From Cryptomeria japonica (taxonomy: Eukaryota; Streptophyta; Pinopsida; Cupressales; Cupressaceae), in NCBI RefSeq assembly GCF_030272615.1, contig NC_081413.1, forward strand, positions 558,533,945 to 558,597,944: a stretch of 64,000 nt of DNA, given 5' to 3'. Positions 36,719-47,426 of this stretch are shown in pieces. The position numbers and the translations under genes were made by a program. The notes beneath the pieces were generated by a model. That model had not been told where the DNA came from and searched no databases. It was given only the letters and a program-made list of their open reading frames with translations. Numbering within the stretch: the stretch's first letter is position 1; the number at the start of each line of letters is the position of its first letter.

Positions 36719-37150
36719 TCAAATAATCTGATTTATGATCACTAGACATGTTATCCTCAATGGATAATCCTTGAGATGGTGTAAGGGCAATTCAGATTCA
36801 AAAGGAATTTCATATGCATTTTTCTTTATAGGATCCTTTTGATAGTCAAACCAAAATCCTCCCATATCAATGAAATGAAGTAAGTTGTCATTTATAGCTG
36901 ATGTGAAGCCGTTGTCATTTTTAGTTTGCTCCTCATGCATCAACTCCTCATTAGTGGTTGCCTCATAACCCTTGTGAATCAAAGTACCCATTTCATTTGT
37001 GATAGAAGAAACGTTTGAGGCTTCATCTTCCTCCTTATGAACCATTTCCATGTCTTGTATTTCCTTGCATTCATCTTCTGAATGTAAAACCAAAGGAACT
37101 TCCTCCCAATCATTTTCTGAATTGATTTTCTCTTGCTTTTCTTTATTCAA
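36719..37150 (-). pseudogene. Acidic ORF after the PDS5-like fragment
   Basis: 143 codons, rich in Glu and Asp (NDWEEVPLVLHSEDE, MVHKEEDEASNVS), with no recognised domain. It starts eight bases downstream of the PDS5-like frame, in a different frame. Toward its end another frame takes over (LTPSQGLSIEDNMSSDHK), suggesting a frameshift and continuation into the ORF split by the solo LTR. Confidence 0.4.
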
Positions 37151-37157
37151 GTGAGAT

Positions 37158-37733
37158 TTAATTTTTCCTCACATTGTGTGTACGTGGATGAAAAGGAAGT
37201 CTATTCTTGTTTCCAAACTGTCCATTTTTATCATGTGGGTCTTTGATTGTGTCAAAGAAATGATGGAACATGTTGTAGATCATGTTTTGCAACCCTAAGT
37301 CCACAAGAAGGTTACTCATCCTAATTTCTGTAAATATCTTCAATATGGTCACCCTTCTTGAGTAATGTGTACTATTGATGTCATCTAGATTGTTGAAGCT
37401 GTCTACAATCACACGCAATACTTCTTTGATTGTGTTGTCATCTTAAGGAACTAGAGGTACAAAAATTCTCATTACCTTGCTTAAACAAGAGGTAATCAAC
37501 AATTTGATCTCCTCATCACAATGCCTCAAGCATTTGTGTTGTTTTAAGGTGGTCACTGTAGGAATTAGGGCTATATCTAACACTTCATAGGATGTCCCCA
37601 CAATGTGTATCAAACATTCTTCTACCCATTTAAGCGTGTTCAATATATCATCCTTTGATTGCAATTGAGTGCTAAGCTTGATGCCTGCTTCATAGAGTGA
37701 TCTCGCCAATGGTTTGATGTCTTCTGTTGCCAT
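37158..37733 (-). pseudogene. PDS5-like sister-chromatid cohesion factor, N-terminal fragment carried by a retroelement
   Basis: From an ATG at 37733 the minus strand reads an N-terminus like plant PDS5 proteins, HEAT-repeat regulators of cohesin in the nucleus. It has LYEAGIKL, LKWVEECL, LRHCDEEIKLLITSCLSKV, RIFVPLVP, one stop (TAA at 37443-37445), then DDNTIKEVLRVIVDSFNNLDD, SRRVTILKIFTEIR and FHHFFDTIKDP. This matches, in order, the family blocks around SLRHSDVDVKVAVASC, ITAPDAPY, MKEVFQ, SRSYAKRVSILETVAKVR and MFQHFL. It is about 190 codons where full proteins exceed 800. No intron interrupts it, pointing to capture from spliced RNA. It starts 49 bases after the primer site, where Gag would start. 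The single stop shows it is now broken. Confidence 0.8.
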
Positions 37734-37781
37734 GATTAATTAAGTTTTTCGACATTTACCCAAAGGCTGGCAGGTTCACTA

Positions 37782-37793
37782 GCTCTGACACCA
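37782..37793 (-). other. Primer-binding site, tRNA-iMet type
   Basis: Minus strand TGGTGTCAGAGC, two bases from the LTR end at 37796. It differs by one base from the common TGGTATCAGAGC complementary to initiator tRNA-Met. It fixes the minus orientation of the large derivative element and marks 37796 as the inner edge of its 5' LTR. Confidence 0.85.
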
Positions 37794-38228
37794 CTTGTAA
37801 TGTCCATTATAGGAACACTTGGTTTTGTCCACTGTTAAATAGATTGTTTTGTCACTTGTCTGCACAAATGGGCCAATGTTGGTTACAGTTTGAGAATTCT
37901 GATTGGAATAATAACTAAGAGAAAGAACATTCAAAAATAACTTTAGCAAAAACGTAGGTTTAAAGAACAATCCCAGATGAGCGTAATAAATATATTAACA
38001 TAACTTCATTTACAAAAGAGTAATTATCTGATTGCTTTTTCTCAATAGAGACCTTATAAACATGCAATAGATTGATGTTGTTCCTGATTACTGGACTCTT
38101 TCTTCATGCATCCCTAGCGTTGCAAATGGTGGATAAATACCACCTTCCAACTGGCTGCTCAATGGCTCTCTTGAGCTCTCCTTACTCTGAATTGAGAATA
38201 TATATAAACAAGTCTTCTATGCCCCCTA

Positions 38229-39505
38229 TGTAAGAACCCAACTTGGCTCTCCTCTGCTGAATGTTTCTTTTGAATGCAGTAGATTTGAATTTGTTTTGGT
38301 TTTTGAATGTTTATGGATTTTTTTGTGTTTTTTTTTTTTGCTAATAATAAGCAATGATACAATACTGAAATAAACTCCTATGCTTAAAATAATACTGAAA
38401 CAATAATATTACTGCTGGAATTAATTTACGAGACTATCAAGGGAATGTTGTTCTGTTTTATGGTCAATATGCCTGGAAAACAAATTCATTACAATGTAAG
38501 ATAAAAAACCTGATTTTTGCTGTCCCAGTAGTTGAAAAATCTGCAAACTGCAAATTTTAATTTTTTGAAAAAAATTACTGTTCATGCGATACTGTGGCAG
38601 CCCGTACGGCGGCACTATTCACGCGGCACTGTAGCAATCCGTACCGTACTTGTTAATCACCAAAATTTCTTCAATAAATCTGCAATAATTTCTCGTGAAT
38701 TTATTCTTCAATTCTGCGCAATTAGATGCAAATAAGACCTCTGAATGAAGTCTTCATGAAACCAAATATCACTGAATATTTCATCAGCTCAGATGGTGAA
38801 CATTGAAGCAACTACGTCCTCCAATGGTGGCTGAAAACCCTAGTCTCCAAAGCAAAACCCTTTCAATTTCACAATGTCAAAATAAAATAGCCATCCTCTT
38901 CTTTCCAAACTCAACGCTATATATCCTTTTTTGCAAGTCGTACCCTAATCCTCTTAATTACAATTTTGCTTGTAATTTCATTTAATTTCACTTTGGGTGT
39001 CAAAACGATTTTAATCATTAAATGGGCATTTAATTTTAATATTTCAATAGTCTGGCTCAGATAATTTAATTAAAAACATGGCCCCGTCTAATGATGAGTT
39101 GACCCTCAAGTTAAGTGATTATAATATAAAGTCACTTTATAACTTTATTATTAAATCACTTAATAATAAATGCTAAGTCATTCAAACTTGTCTAACTCCA
39201 CGAATATTTTGAATTTAGCTATGCCATTTGAAACTGGAGCTCACTAGTTGACCACCCATATGACCATCATGTCTGCTAAAAATAGCTGGGGTCCATCTCC
39301 AACTACTAAAAATAGCCTGGCCAAGCAAAACTCAAAGCAAAACTCATCATAAACAAACTCTGGCAACCCAGAAGTGTACTCTGCTCTGTCACCGGGAGAT
39401 CTCCACGCCAAGGTGACCCTCTATCCAATCCTACTAGCCTACAAGGGTCTTTGATAGGCTAATCACAAGCTAGAGTGATGTCTCTAGCTAGAAGGGGACA
39501 TCACA
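38229..39505 (-). repeat. 3' LTR of the chromovirus
   Basis: Plus strand TGTAAGAACCC ... GGGGACATCACA. A purine tract (minus CAGGGAGGGCGGAC) abuts it at 39506-39519. The last 22 bases of Pol lie inside this LTR. Confidence 0.95.
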
Positions 39506-40971
39506 GTCCGCCCTCCCTGAAATTGGTTGTCCTCAAGCAATCTCAACTCTGGATGCTGTAAAATCTCCTCGCTCTCCCAAGTAGCATCCTCTACTGGCAA
39601 ATCCTTCCACTTCACCAAATATTCCCGGATGGTACGTCTCCTCAAGTTCCCTTCTCTGAAATCAGTGATAGCCTCCGGTATCAAAACAAGTTTTCCCTCA
39701 TCATCCAGGGGTGGTAGTACTGTAGAAGGCACAATATGATGTCCTAGTGCCTTCTTGAGGCGTGACACATGAAAAACGTTGTGCACCTTGCTCTCTGCCG
39801 GTAAATCTAACTCATAAGCCACCTCTCCCACTTTCCTGATAATCCTAAATGGACCATAGTATCGTGGCTTAAGTTTCTCGGCACCACTCTTCTTGAGAGT
39901 GGATTGACGGTAAGGCTGCAACATAAGATACACCATATCTCCAACCTCAAAAGTCCGCTCAGTCCTCTTCTGATCTGCATACTGCTTCTGCTGATTCTGT
40001 GCCTTAGTTATATTATCCTTGAGAGTCTTAACAATGTCTTGACTCTCCTGTAACAAATCACCTGCACTGGGCACTCTACTGTCACTCAAAAGCAGATCCA
40101 TAAAATTGGGTGCCTCATACCCATACAGGGCCATAAAGGGTGACATCTGAATAGACATGTGATAAGTGGTATTGTAGCAATACTCACAGAGATAAATCCA
40201 CTTTACCCATGCCTTCTGTTGCCCTGCTATATAATTTCTGAGATATCCCTCCACCCATTTGTTCACTATCTCTGTCTGACCATCTGTCTGAGGGTGGTAG
40301 CTAGTACTCGGAGTGAGCTCTATCACACACAACTTGAATAGCTCCTGCCAAAAGTGACTCATAAACCTGCTGTCCCTGTCACTCACAATGCTCCGAGGTA
40401 AGCCATGTAATCTGAATATCTCCTTGAAGAACAACTCTGCCACCTGTGTAGCAGTGTATGTAGTAGTGATTGGGAAAAAGTGTGCAAACTTCGTAAGGCG
40501 ATCCACAACCACATATATGCAGTCCCTGCCTTGGGCTCTAGGCAGTCCTGTGATGAAGTCCATAGACAAACACTCCCACTTCCTATCAGGAATCGGAAGT
40601 GGCTGAAGTAAACCGGCTGGATAGGAGTGTTCTTGCTTATTCTGTTGGCAGGTGGGACACTCCCTAACATACTGAAGTACCTCTTCTTTGAGCCCTTTCC
40701 ATGTGAAGCGCTCTCTAATCTGCCAGTATGTCTTGTAGAAACCAGGATGTCCTGCCATAGGTGAATCATGAAAAGATTTCAAAACCATCCTCCTCACTGC
40801 TGATCTTGGAACCAAAAATATTCGCCCTTTGTAAATGATGAGCTCATTCACCAGGGTGTATCTGCTGTCCTGAATAGTCCCATCTATGAATCCAGCTGCC
40901 CAAGTATCCTTTGCATACTCTACAAGGATCAAGTGTCTCCAATCCTCCGATATGTCTGTCAATAAGCTCAA
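39484..40971 (-). CDS. Chromovirus integrase with chromodomain
   Basis: 495 codons forming the Pol C-terminus, separated from RT by one TAG. The zinc-binding HHCC has H68, H75, C105 and C108 (CPTCQ). The catalytic triad is D138 (SMDFITGLP), D198 (VSDRDSRF) and E234 (GQTE), a D-35-E spacing. A GPFRII block follows at 373-378. A chromodomain at about 430-482 has YLVKWKDLP and ATWE, which in chromoviruses binds modified histones and directs insertion into heterochromatin. The frame crosses the purine tract (FQGGRT) and stops 22 bases inside the LTR as VMSPSS. All catalytic residues are present. Confidence 0.95.
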   Translation of the reverse strand: MSLLTDISEDWRHLILVEYAKDTWAAGFIDGTIQDSRYTLVNELIIYKGRIFLVPRSAVRRMVLKSFHDSPMAGHPGFYKTYWQIRERFTWKGLKEEVLQYVRECPTCQQNKQEHSYPAGLLQPLPIPDRKWECLSMDFITGLPRAQGRDCIYVVVDRLTKFAHFFPITTTYTATQVAELFFKEIFRLHGLPRSIVSDRDSRFMSHFWQELFKLCVIELTPSTSYHPQTDGQTEIVNKWVEGYLRNYIAGQQKAWVKWIYLCEYCYNTTYHMSIQMSPFMALYGYEAPNFMDLLLSDSRVPSAGDLLQESQDIVKTLKDNITKAQNQQKQYADQKRTERTFEVGDMVYLMLQPYRQSTLKKSGAEKLKPRYYGPFRIIRKVGEVAYELDLPAESKVHNVFHVSRLKKALGHHIVPSTVLPPLDDEGKLVLIPEAITDFREGNLRRRTIREYLVKWKDLPVEDATWESEEILQHPELRLLEDNQFQGGRTVMSPSS

Positions 40972-41007
40972 ATGGGGCCGACGTGATAAGGCATCAGCAA
41001 CTACATT

Positions 41008-42900
41008 CTATGTCCCCTTAAAATATGTAATGTCAAAGTCATAGGACTGTAACTTGCTCACCCACTTCTGCTGCCTATCATTGAGATCTCGCTGCCCCAA
41101 AAAGTATTTTAGGCTATTATGGTCGGTTTTGATACAAAATTTGCTACCTACCAAATATTGCCTGAATTTAGCCAAAGCATGCATAATAGCTAACATCTCC
41201 TTATCATATATGCTGAAGCTCCGCTCTGGCCCTCTCAATTTTCTGCTCTCATAAGCAATAGGGTGCTTCTCCTGCATAAGCACCGCTCCAATGCCCTCCC
41301 CGAAAGCATCACAGTGTAGCTCAAAAGGTTTGCTGAAATCTGGTAATGCTAACACTGGACAAGAAGTCATCAACTCCTTAAATTTATCAAAACACTCCTG
41401 TGCCTCAGGAGTCCACAAGAAAGCTCCCTTTCTCATCAAATCTGTCAAGGGTGTTGCATGCCTAGAATATCCATCCACAAACCTCCTGTAGAAACCACAT
41501 AATCCCAAAAAGCCCCTCAACTGTGTAAGGTTCACCGGTGAAGGCCACTCCACAATGGCACGAATCTTTTCAGGATCCATGCGTACGCCCTCTGCACTGA
41601 TGATGTGACCCAAGTACAACAACTCTGTCATGCCCAAATCACACTTTGACTCCTTTGCATACAAGGACTCTCTGCCCAATATATCCAACACCGTGTCAAG
41701 GTGAACCAAGTGCTCCTCCCAAGATCTACTGTACACCAAGATATCATCGAAGAAGACAAGTACAAATTTCCTCAACTGAGGATGGAAAACCCGATTCATT
41801 GTCGCCTGAAAAGTAGCAGGTGCGTTAGTTAGCCCAAATGGCATAACTACAAACTCAAAATGGCCACAATGACATCTAAAGGCTGTCTTCTCAATGTCCT
41901 GCTCTCTAACTCTGATCTGGTGATAACCTGATCTCAAATCTATCTTTGAGAAGAAGCAAGCTCCATGAAGCTCATCTATCAACTCATCGATCCTAGGAAT
42001 GGGGTACCTGTTTTTAATTGTCTTCTTATTAAGCACCCTGTAATCAATGCACATCCTCAATGTCCCATCCTTCTTCTTCACTAAGACCACTAAAGAAGCG
42101 AAAGGAGACTTACTTGGTCTAATGGGGCCCATAGCAAGTAACTCCTTTACGGTTTTCTCAATTTCATCCTTCAACCTCTTCGGATGCCTGTAAGGTGTAA
42201 TCATGATGGGTTTAGCCCCCTCCTCTAACTCAATGATGTGCTCAATACCCCTGTCTGGTGGTCTACCTGGTGGAATGTCACTGAACACCTTAGAGTGTTT
42301 AACTCTAAGCTCCTGAATATCAGGAGGATATTCAATCTTTTGTTGTCCCTCCTGTGATGGCATCAACATGCACTCTGCTGCCCACTCTACCTGATCATGT
42401 CGAATCAATCTAGCCATCCTCCGGAAAGAAACCATCCTAAGATCACTGTCCCTGATTGCCTTAAGAATATGTGTCTTCCCATTCACTTTAAACCTCATCT
42501 CCATCTCCTTGAGGTTAAGAGTGAACTCCCCAATATCATGCAACCAACTCATCCCAAGGACTATATCTGTATCTCCCATAGGCGTAGCATAGAAATCTGC
42601 CTTAAAGTCATAATTATTAACTTTCAATGGGAGTCCAGTGATCTTACAATCACATTTGAGGACATAGCCATTAGCTACCCTCACTCTAATTCCCCCAAAC
42701 TCCTCTGTTTGTATGCCACGCTTCTCCACCATCCTAGCATCAATGAAATTATGAGTGGCACCTGTATCAACCAAAGTTATAACTCGCTGTCCAGCAAGCA
42801 CTCCTCTCATCCGGAATGACCCTTCCTGCCTAATACTTGTGAGACGAGCTTCCCTAAGTTGCCCATCTCCTTCCCCATCTTTGGACTCCATTTTAGACAA
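41008..42900 (-). CDS. Chromovirus protease - reverse transcriptase - RNase H
   Basis: 630 codons of the Pol polyprotein. Protease motif VDTGATH is at 44-50. RT spans about 255-430, with [11 protein letters not shown] (first Asp 321), [12 protein letters not shown] and the FFDD box at 383-386 ([10 protein letters not shown]). RNase H has D531, E568 (KEML) and D593 ([10 protein letters not shown]). It ends in FKGT with a TAG (41008-41010), where the family usually continues ENVVADALSRR into integrase. Here NVVADALSRR follows directly in the same frame, so the stop is a point mutation. Upstream the frame is open to another TAG at 42952-42954 that separates it from Gag. Confidence 0.95.
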   Translation of the reverse strand: MSKMESKDGEGDGQLREARLTSIRQEGSFRMRGVLAGQRVITLVDTGATHNFIDARMVEKRGIQTEEFGGIRVRVANGYVLKCDCKITGLPLKVNNYDFKADFYATPMGDTDIVLGMSWLHDIGEFTLNLKEMEMRFKVNGKTHILKAIRDSDLRMVSFRRMARLIRHDQVEWAAECMLMPSQEGQQKIEYPPDIQELRVKHSKVFSDIPPGRPPDRGIEHIIELEEGAKPIMITPYRHPKRLKDEIEKTVKELLAMGPIRPSKSPFASLVVLVKKKDGTLRMCIDYRVLNKKTIKNRYPIPRIDELIDELHGACFFSKIDLRSGYHQIRVREQDIEKTAFRCHCGHFEFVVMPFGLTNAPATFQATMNRVFHPQLRKFVLVFFDDILVYSRSWEEHLVHLDTVLDILGRESLYAKESKCDLGMTELLYLGHIISAEGVRMDPEKIRAIVEWPSPVNLTQLRGFLGLCGFYRRFVDGYSRHATPLTDLMRKGAFLWTPEAQECFDKFKELMTSCPVLALPDFSKPFELHCDAFGEGIGAVLMQEKHPIAYESRKLRGPERSFSIYDKEMLAIMHALAKFRQYLVGSKFCIKTDHNSLKYFLGQRDLNDRQQKWVSKLQSYDFDITYFKGT

Positions 42901-42951
42901 GTTTTCAGCCTTGTCTTCCTCTTTTTCACCATCTATTTCCTCTATATCAGA

Positions 42952-44260
42952 CTACTGGTCTGAATTATCTGATTCTGATTCCTCATAGTATGCCCACATA
43001 ACTCTGTTAGCTTTGCCCTTTGGTCTAAGAGGACAATCATGGTTTGCATCATAGGGTCCTTTACAGTAGAAACATAATTTTTTCTTCCTCAAATCATTTA
43101 ATGTTTCCCTGTCAAAAGGCGCTGGAGTTTTATCTTTAGAATCATTTTTAAAATCAGTCCTCTCTGGTTTTTTATAAAATGGTTTGTTATCCTTACTAGA
43201 AGATGCTCCTTTGGACTGAAATTTGTTTGTTGGGACTGCATGTTCCATACTTCTTGCCTTTTTCATAGCTTCCTGTAAAGAAATAGGATCAAATGCCTTT
43301 ATCCAACCTCTCAGTGGTTCGGATAGGCCCTCAATGAAAAGAACTATCAATCTACACTCTAAAATGTTTGGCACCATGACTGCCAACCGCTGAAATTCAC
43401 CAACGAAATACTCCAAGTTGCCTGTTTGTTTTAGCTGTGCTAAGTCCCGGAAGTAAACCTCTGGATCTTTCTTGTCAAATCTTTCAAACAACCTATCCAG
43501 GAAGTCCTGGTACTCTGTCACCTAATTATGCTGAAGTGTTACCATACCATGGTACCACCAATCATGTGCTACTCCCTCCAAATGCAAAGTGGCGTATTTG
43601 ATAGCTTCAATCTCTGTCATTGGCCTCAGTGCCAAAAAATGTGTCAAGCTTATGAATCCAAGCTTGAGCTGTCATCTTACCACTCCCATCAAATGTAGGC
43701 ATAGTAAGCTTGCCTGTAACCCTATTTAGCTCACTATTTTGACCTCTAGGCCTCCTATCCTGTCTGAGTGACCTGTAATGCTCTCTCCTCTGATTAACAA
43801 ACCTATCGAATGTCATCCTCTCTCGCACCTGTGGAGTTAATAAATCCCATTCGTCATTCGCAGCCATGAGGATATCTGCGAACATCTTCTCTCCTGGTTC
43901 TCCTGTAGGTGCTACCTCAGGCTCATCTCTAATGAAGGTAGGACGTGTAGGCCTGTCTGCTGTCCTGGAATGAGTCCTATGAGCTCTAGGTGACCCCACT
44001 GCACTCCTGTTATCCCCTTGCTCCTGATTCTGTCTGTCTTGTGGGTTCATGCGCTCAATCATGGTGGTGAGTGCCTGCAAGGCCTGAGCCATTTGCTGTT
44101 GTTCTATAGCCATTGCTCTGAAAAATTCCCTTGTTTCTTGCTCCTCATTCCTATCGCCTCTGGGTGGGCTACCCCCTTGCCTGTCAAATTCTTGTTCCCT
44201 GTCAAACAAAGCTCGCCTGCGAGTGTAATATCTGTGAGAGCCAACCTCAGGCGGCTGCAT
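42952..44260 (-). pseudogene. Chromovirus Gag, interrupted
   Basis: From an ATG at 44260 the first part (43607-44260) covers the N-terminal region to KLDTFFG. A frameshift near 43612 follows. The other frame then gives EAIKYATLHLEG and AHDWWYHG, then a TAG (43522-43524), then the capsid part with DLAQLKQTGNLEYFVGEFQR. The CCHC zinc knuckle CFYCKGPYDANHDC binds RNA in the nucleocapsid. It ends in a TAG at 42952-42954 with the frame continuing into Pol, as expected of a fused Gag-Pol. One frameshift and one internal stop make it inactive. Confidence 0.9.
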
Positions 44261-44293
44261 GTGATTGCTAAACCCTCAGGATGGCAGGATTTA

Positions 44294-44305
44294 GCTCTGA
44301 TACCA
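44294..44305 (-). other. Chromovirus primer-binding site (tRNA-iMet)
   Basis: Minus strand TGGTATCAGAGC, the exact complement of the initiator tRNA-Met 3' end, one base from the LTR edge at 44307. Confidence 0.95.
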
Positions 44306-44306
44306 A

Positions 44307-45571
44307 TGTAAGAACCCAACTTGGCTCTCCTCTGCTGACTGTTTCTTTTGAATGCAGTAGATTTGAATTTGTTTTGGTTTTTGAATGTTTATGGATTTTT
44401 TTGTGTTTTTTTTTTTTGGTAATAATGAGCAATGATACAATACTGAAATAAACTCCTATGCTTAAAATAATACTGAAACAATAATATTACTGCTGGAATT
44501 AATTTACGAGACTATCAAGGGAATGTTGTTCTGTTTTATGGCCAATATGCCTGGAAAACAAATTCATTACAATGTAAGATAAAAAACCTGATTTTTGCTA
44601 TCCCAGTAGTTGAAAAATCTACAAACTGCAAATTTTAATTTTTTGAAAAAAATTACTGTTCACGCGGTACTGTGGCAGCCCGTACGGCGGCACTATTCAC
44701 GCGGCACTGTAGCAATCCGTACCGTACTTGTTAATCACCAAAATTTCTTCAATAAATCTGCAATAATTTCTCGTGAATTTATTCTTCAATTCTGCGCAAT
44801 TAGATGCAAATAAGACCTCTGAATGAAGTCTTCATGAAACCAAATATCACTGAATATTTCATCAGCTCAGATGGTGAACATTGAAGCAACTACGTCCTCC
44901 AATGGTGGCTGAAAACCCTAGTCTCCAAAGCAAAACCCTTTCAATTTCACAATGTCAAAATAAAATAGCCATCCTCTTCTTTCCAAACTCAACGCTATAT
45001 ATCCTTTTTTGCAAGTCGTACCCTAATCCTCTTAATTACAATTTTGCTTGTAATTTCATTTAATTTCACTTTGGGTGTCAAAACGATTTTAATCATTAAA
45101 TGGGCATTTAATTTTAATATTTCAATAGTCTGGCTCAGATAATTTAATTAAAAACATGGCCCCGTCTAATGATGAGTTGACCCTCAAGTTAAGTGATTAT
45201 AATATAAAGTCACTTTATAACTTTATTATTAAATCACTTAATAATAAATGCTAAGTCATTCAAACTTGTCTAACTCCACGAATATTTTGAATTTAGCTAT
45301 GCCGTCTGAAACTGGAGCTCACTAGTTGACCACCCATATGACCATGATGTCTGCTAAAAATAGCTGGGGTCCATCTCCAACTGCTAAAAATAGCCTGGCC
45401 AAGCAAAACTCATCATAAACAAACTCTGGCAACCCAGAAGTGTACTCTGCTCTGTCACCGGGAGATCTCCACGCCAAGGTGACCCTCTATCCAATCCTAC
45501 TAGCCTACGAGGGTCTTTGATAGGCTAATCACAAGCTAGAGTGATGTCTCTAGCTAGAAGGGGACATCAGA
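44307..45571 (-). repeat. 5' LTR of the chromovirus
   Basis: Nearly identical to 38229-39505. Its outer end reads GGGGACATCAGA, so the terminal CA has changed to GA. The target duplication cccta follows at once. Confidence 0.95.
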
Positions 45572-46068
45572 CCCTACAAAATGATTTTCATCTTTCTTTT
45601 TATATCTTTCATATAACCCTTCACAGAAAGGTTGTGACATTTCAATGCAAAGAGAACATTGATTTGTGATTTTCCTTTAATTGGCATTATTTGCTTTCAA
45701 ATCATAATCGCATTTCTTCACTTCGTTCTCTAAACCGCTTATTATGAAAAGAAACATTAAACAAATCACAGCTTTTGAGAGTTGCTAGTCTCTATCACAA
45801 GTCACACAATTTGGTGCATCCTTTAGTCAACACAATCGCATCACATAGAATGATTATTAAGATCGCACCTTTAATTAACACCTTTTGTTTTGAATTGCTG
45901 ACTTGTCTTTTTAGGGGATCATGTCTTCCTCTTTACAAGTTTCACTGCAAATTATACATTGCCATTGCCGTTTATACATTAATTAAGGATTGTTTTGTAA
46001 ACATATCGAACCATATCATTCATCGCCTAACGGATCGGACTTACTCCTTAATCTCTGACAAACTAATC

Positions 46069-47426
46069 TGTAATGTCCCCTTATTGATATTCCTAGATTG
46101 GGCAATACTAAAGTTTGCAAATACAGAAAATTGACTTTCAGTTCACTTAAAGAAATAATTATTTTAGTAATGGTTTGACATTTGAACATATATGTATATT
46201 TTAATAGGCATAGTGGGATTAATACTGATCTGAATTCTCTGTCAAAGAGGGTCTGATATTATGATTGTTCGTTAATAAGACTGAAATTCAAGAAAATTGC
46301 TATGTCTGATTTAGCAATGTAACTATTCCAGTAATAACCTCAATCACTAACAGTGAAGCGAGAGATTGTTGTTTCTGATTGCTATTTGGAAAATATGCAA
46401 TGTGTGTGGTGTCGTTTCTAAATAATACTTCGAACTATGCAACCTGTAAATGCCTAAGGCAAAAGCGCTCAGCAGAGCTTATCCCATCTGGATATAAAGA
46501 AAAATAAATTACTATTTCGATGCCTTTGGAAATGATCGGGATTGTCTTCATATACAATGGGAATGGTGACTTAAGAGACACGTCCCTTGTCTCTTAATAA
46601 TACTGCCTTCTTATACCTTGCATTAGAGATGATGAGATGTCTCATACCTCTTGCTGATATTCGCACCATTTAGTTATTGACTGACTTGTATTCCTAATCG
46701 GATTCTCTTTATAATCGCATCCTTAACATTACAAAGGATAGCACCATTTCATTATTATTAATTTCCCAAAATAATCGTTGTTTCGTTATTCTTTTATTTA
46801 TTCATCTACATCGCTGCTCATTATCCTATTTGTGTTTATTATTAATAGACACTACTTCATCACTTCCTTAAGTAGGCATAGGATTGCAGCCTGACGTGGA
46901 ATTTTAAGACTTTGGTACCATATTATTTCCTCTAAGGAAGGAAGCGATTAAAGTAAATAAATCGGTGAGTTTAAGATGCTCATTGCCACCTCATCATTCC
47001 TAAATCTGACGTAACATGTTATTGTTGGATGTAGTTTTGTGGGACCAAAACTGACACCATTCTGACATTCTGACATCCCCTGATTTGTTGTTTGCTGAAG
47101 GCAGGGACTTATGAAAAATTATCTTTGATGTTCCATAATATAATTCGGTGGTGAACAATTAACAATCTAAAGTATTGTTTTCAAGCTGGTGGGTCCAGGA
47201 TGTACACTGTACTGAATATTAATACTTTATTTCAGATCTGATTAGTGGTTGTAGTATTTATTATTTTTGCAATAATGTATTATTATAATATTTATATTAT
47301 TATTTTGTCAATAATAATATTGTAAAATTTATTTGATTATATATATTTTATATTATAATTATATTATTATTTATTATTAAATTCTATTTAGATTGGGCAT
47401 TATTAGGTTTAGATGGGGACATCACA
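46069..47426. mobile_element. Solo LTR (1,358 bp)
   Basis: Starts TGTAATGTCCCC and ends GGGGACATCACA. Perfect 5-bp duplications taatc lie at 46064-46068 and 47427-47431. The paralogous LTR at 26571-27254 has the empty site. AT-rich right half (47220-47390). No coding region. It sits in the 5' LTR of the large derivative element. Confidence 0.92.

Larger units (their letters stand above)
35124..36749 (-). pseudogene. Short ORF split by the solo LTR
   Basis: Minus strand from an ATG at 36749 to 36638, then, skipping the solo LTR and one target duplicate, from 35239 to a TAA at 35124. The two parts join in frame as 75 codons, including DSPSPLEEYMVSTN on one side and VMDEKSNILNKSE across and beyond the junction. 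Hydrophilic, no recognised motif. The restored frame supports the insertion model. Confidence 0.5.
38229..45571 (-). mobile_element. Nearly complete young chromovirus (Ty3/Gypsy)
   Basis: 7,343 bp with LTRs at 38229-39505 (1,277 bp) and 44307-45571 (1,265 bp). Target duplications cccta lie at 38224-38228 and 45572-45576. The LTRs differ by about 14 substitutions and one 12-base duplication (aaagcaaaactc) by eye, close to 1%, so insertion was recent. The right LTR ends GA instead of CA. The interior reads on the minus strand as Gag, protease, RT, RNase H, integrase and chromodomain. It is broken by one frameshift and three TAG stops, so this copy is not autonomous. Neither LTR carries large deletions. 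Confidence 0.95.

Noticed and set aside
38532-38985. Short plus frames repeated at 44610-45063
   Set aside because: They are the same non-coding LTR sequence in both chromovirus LTRs.
40159-42988. Plus-strand frames opposite Pol
   Set aside because: Shadows of the protease, reverse transcriptase and integrase frames.
46069-47426. Reading this as the true end of the large element's LTR
   Set aside because: It has its own perfect taatc duplication, and the paralogous LTR at 26571 lacks it.
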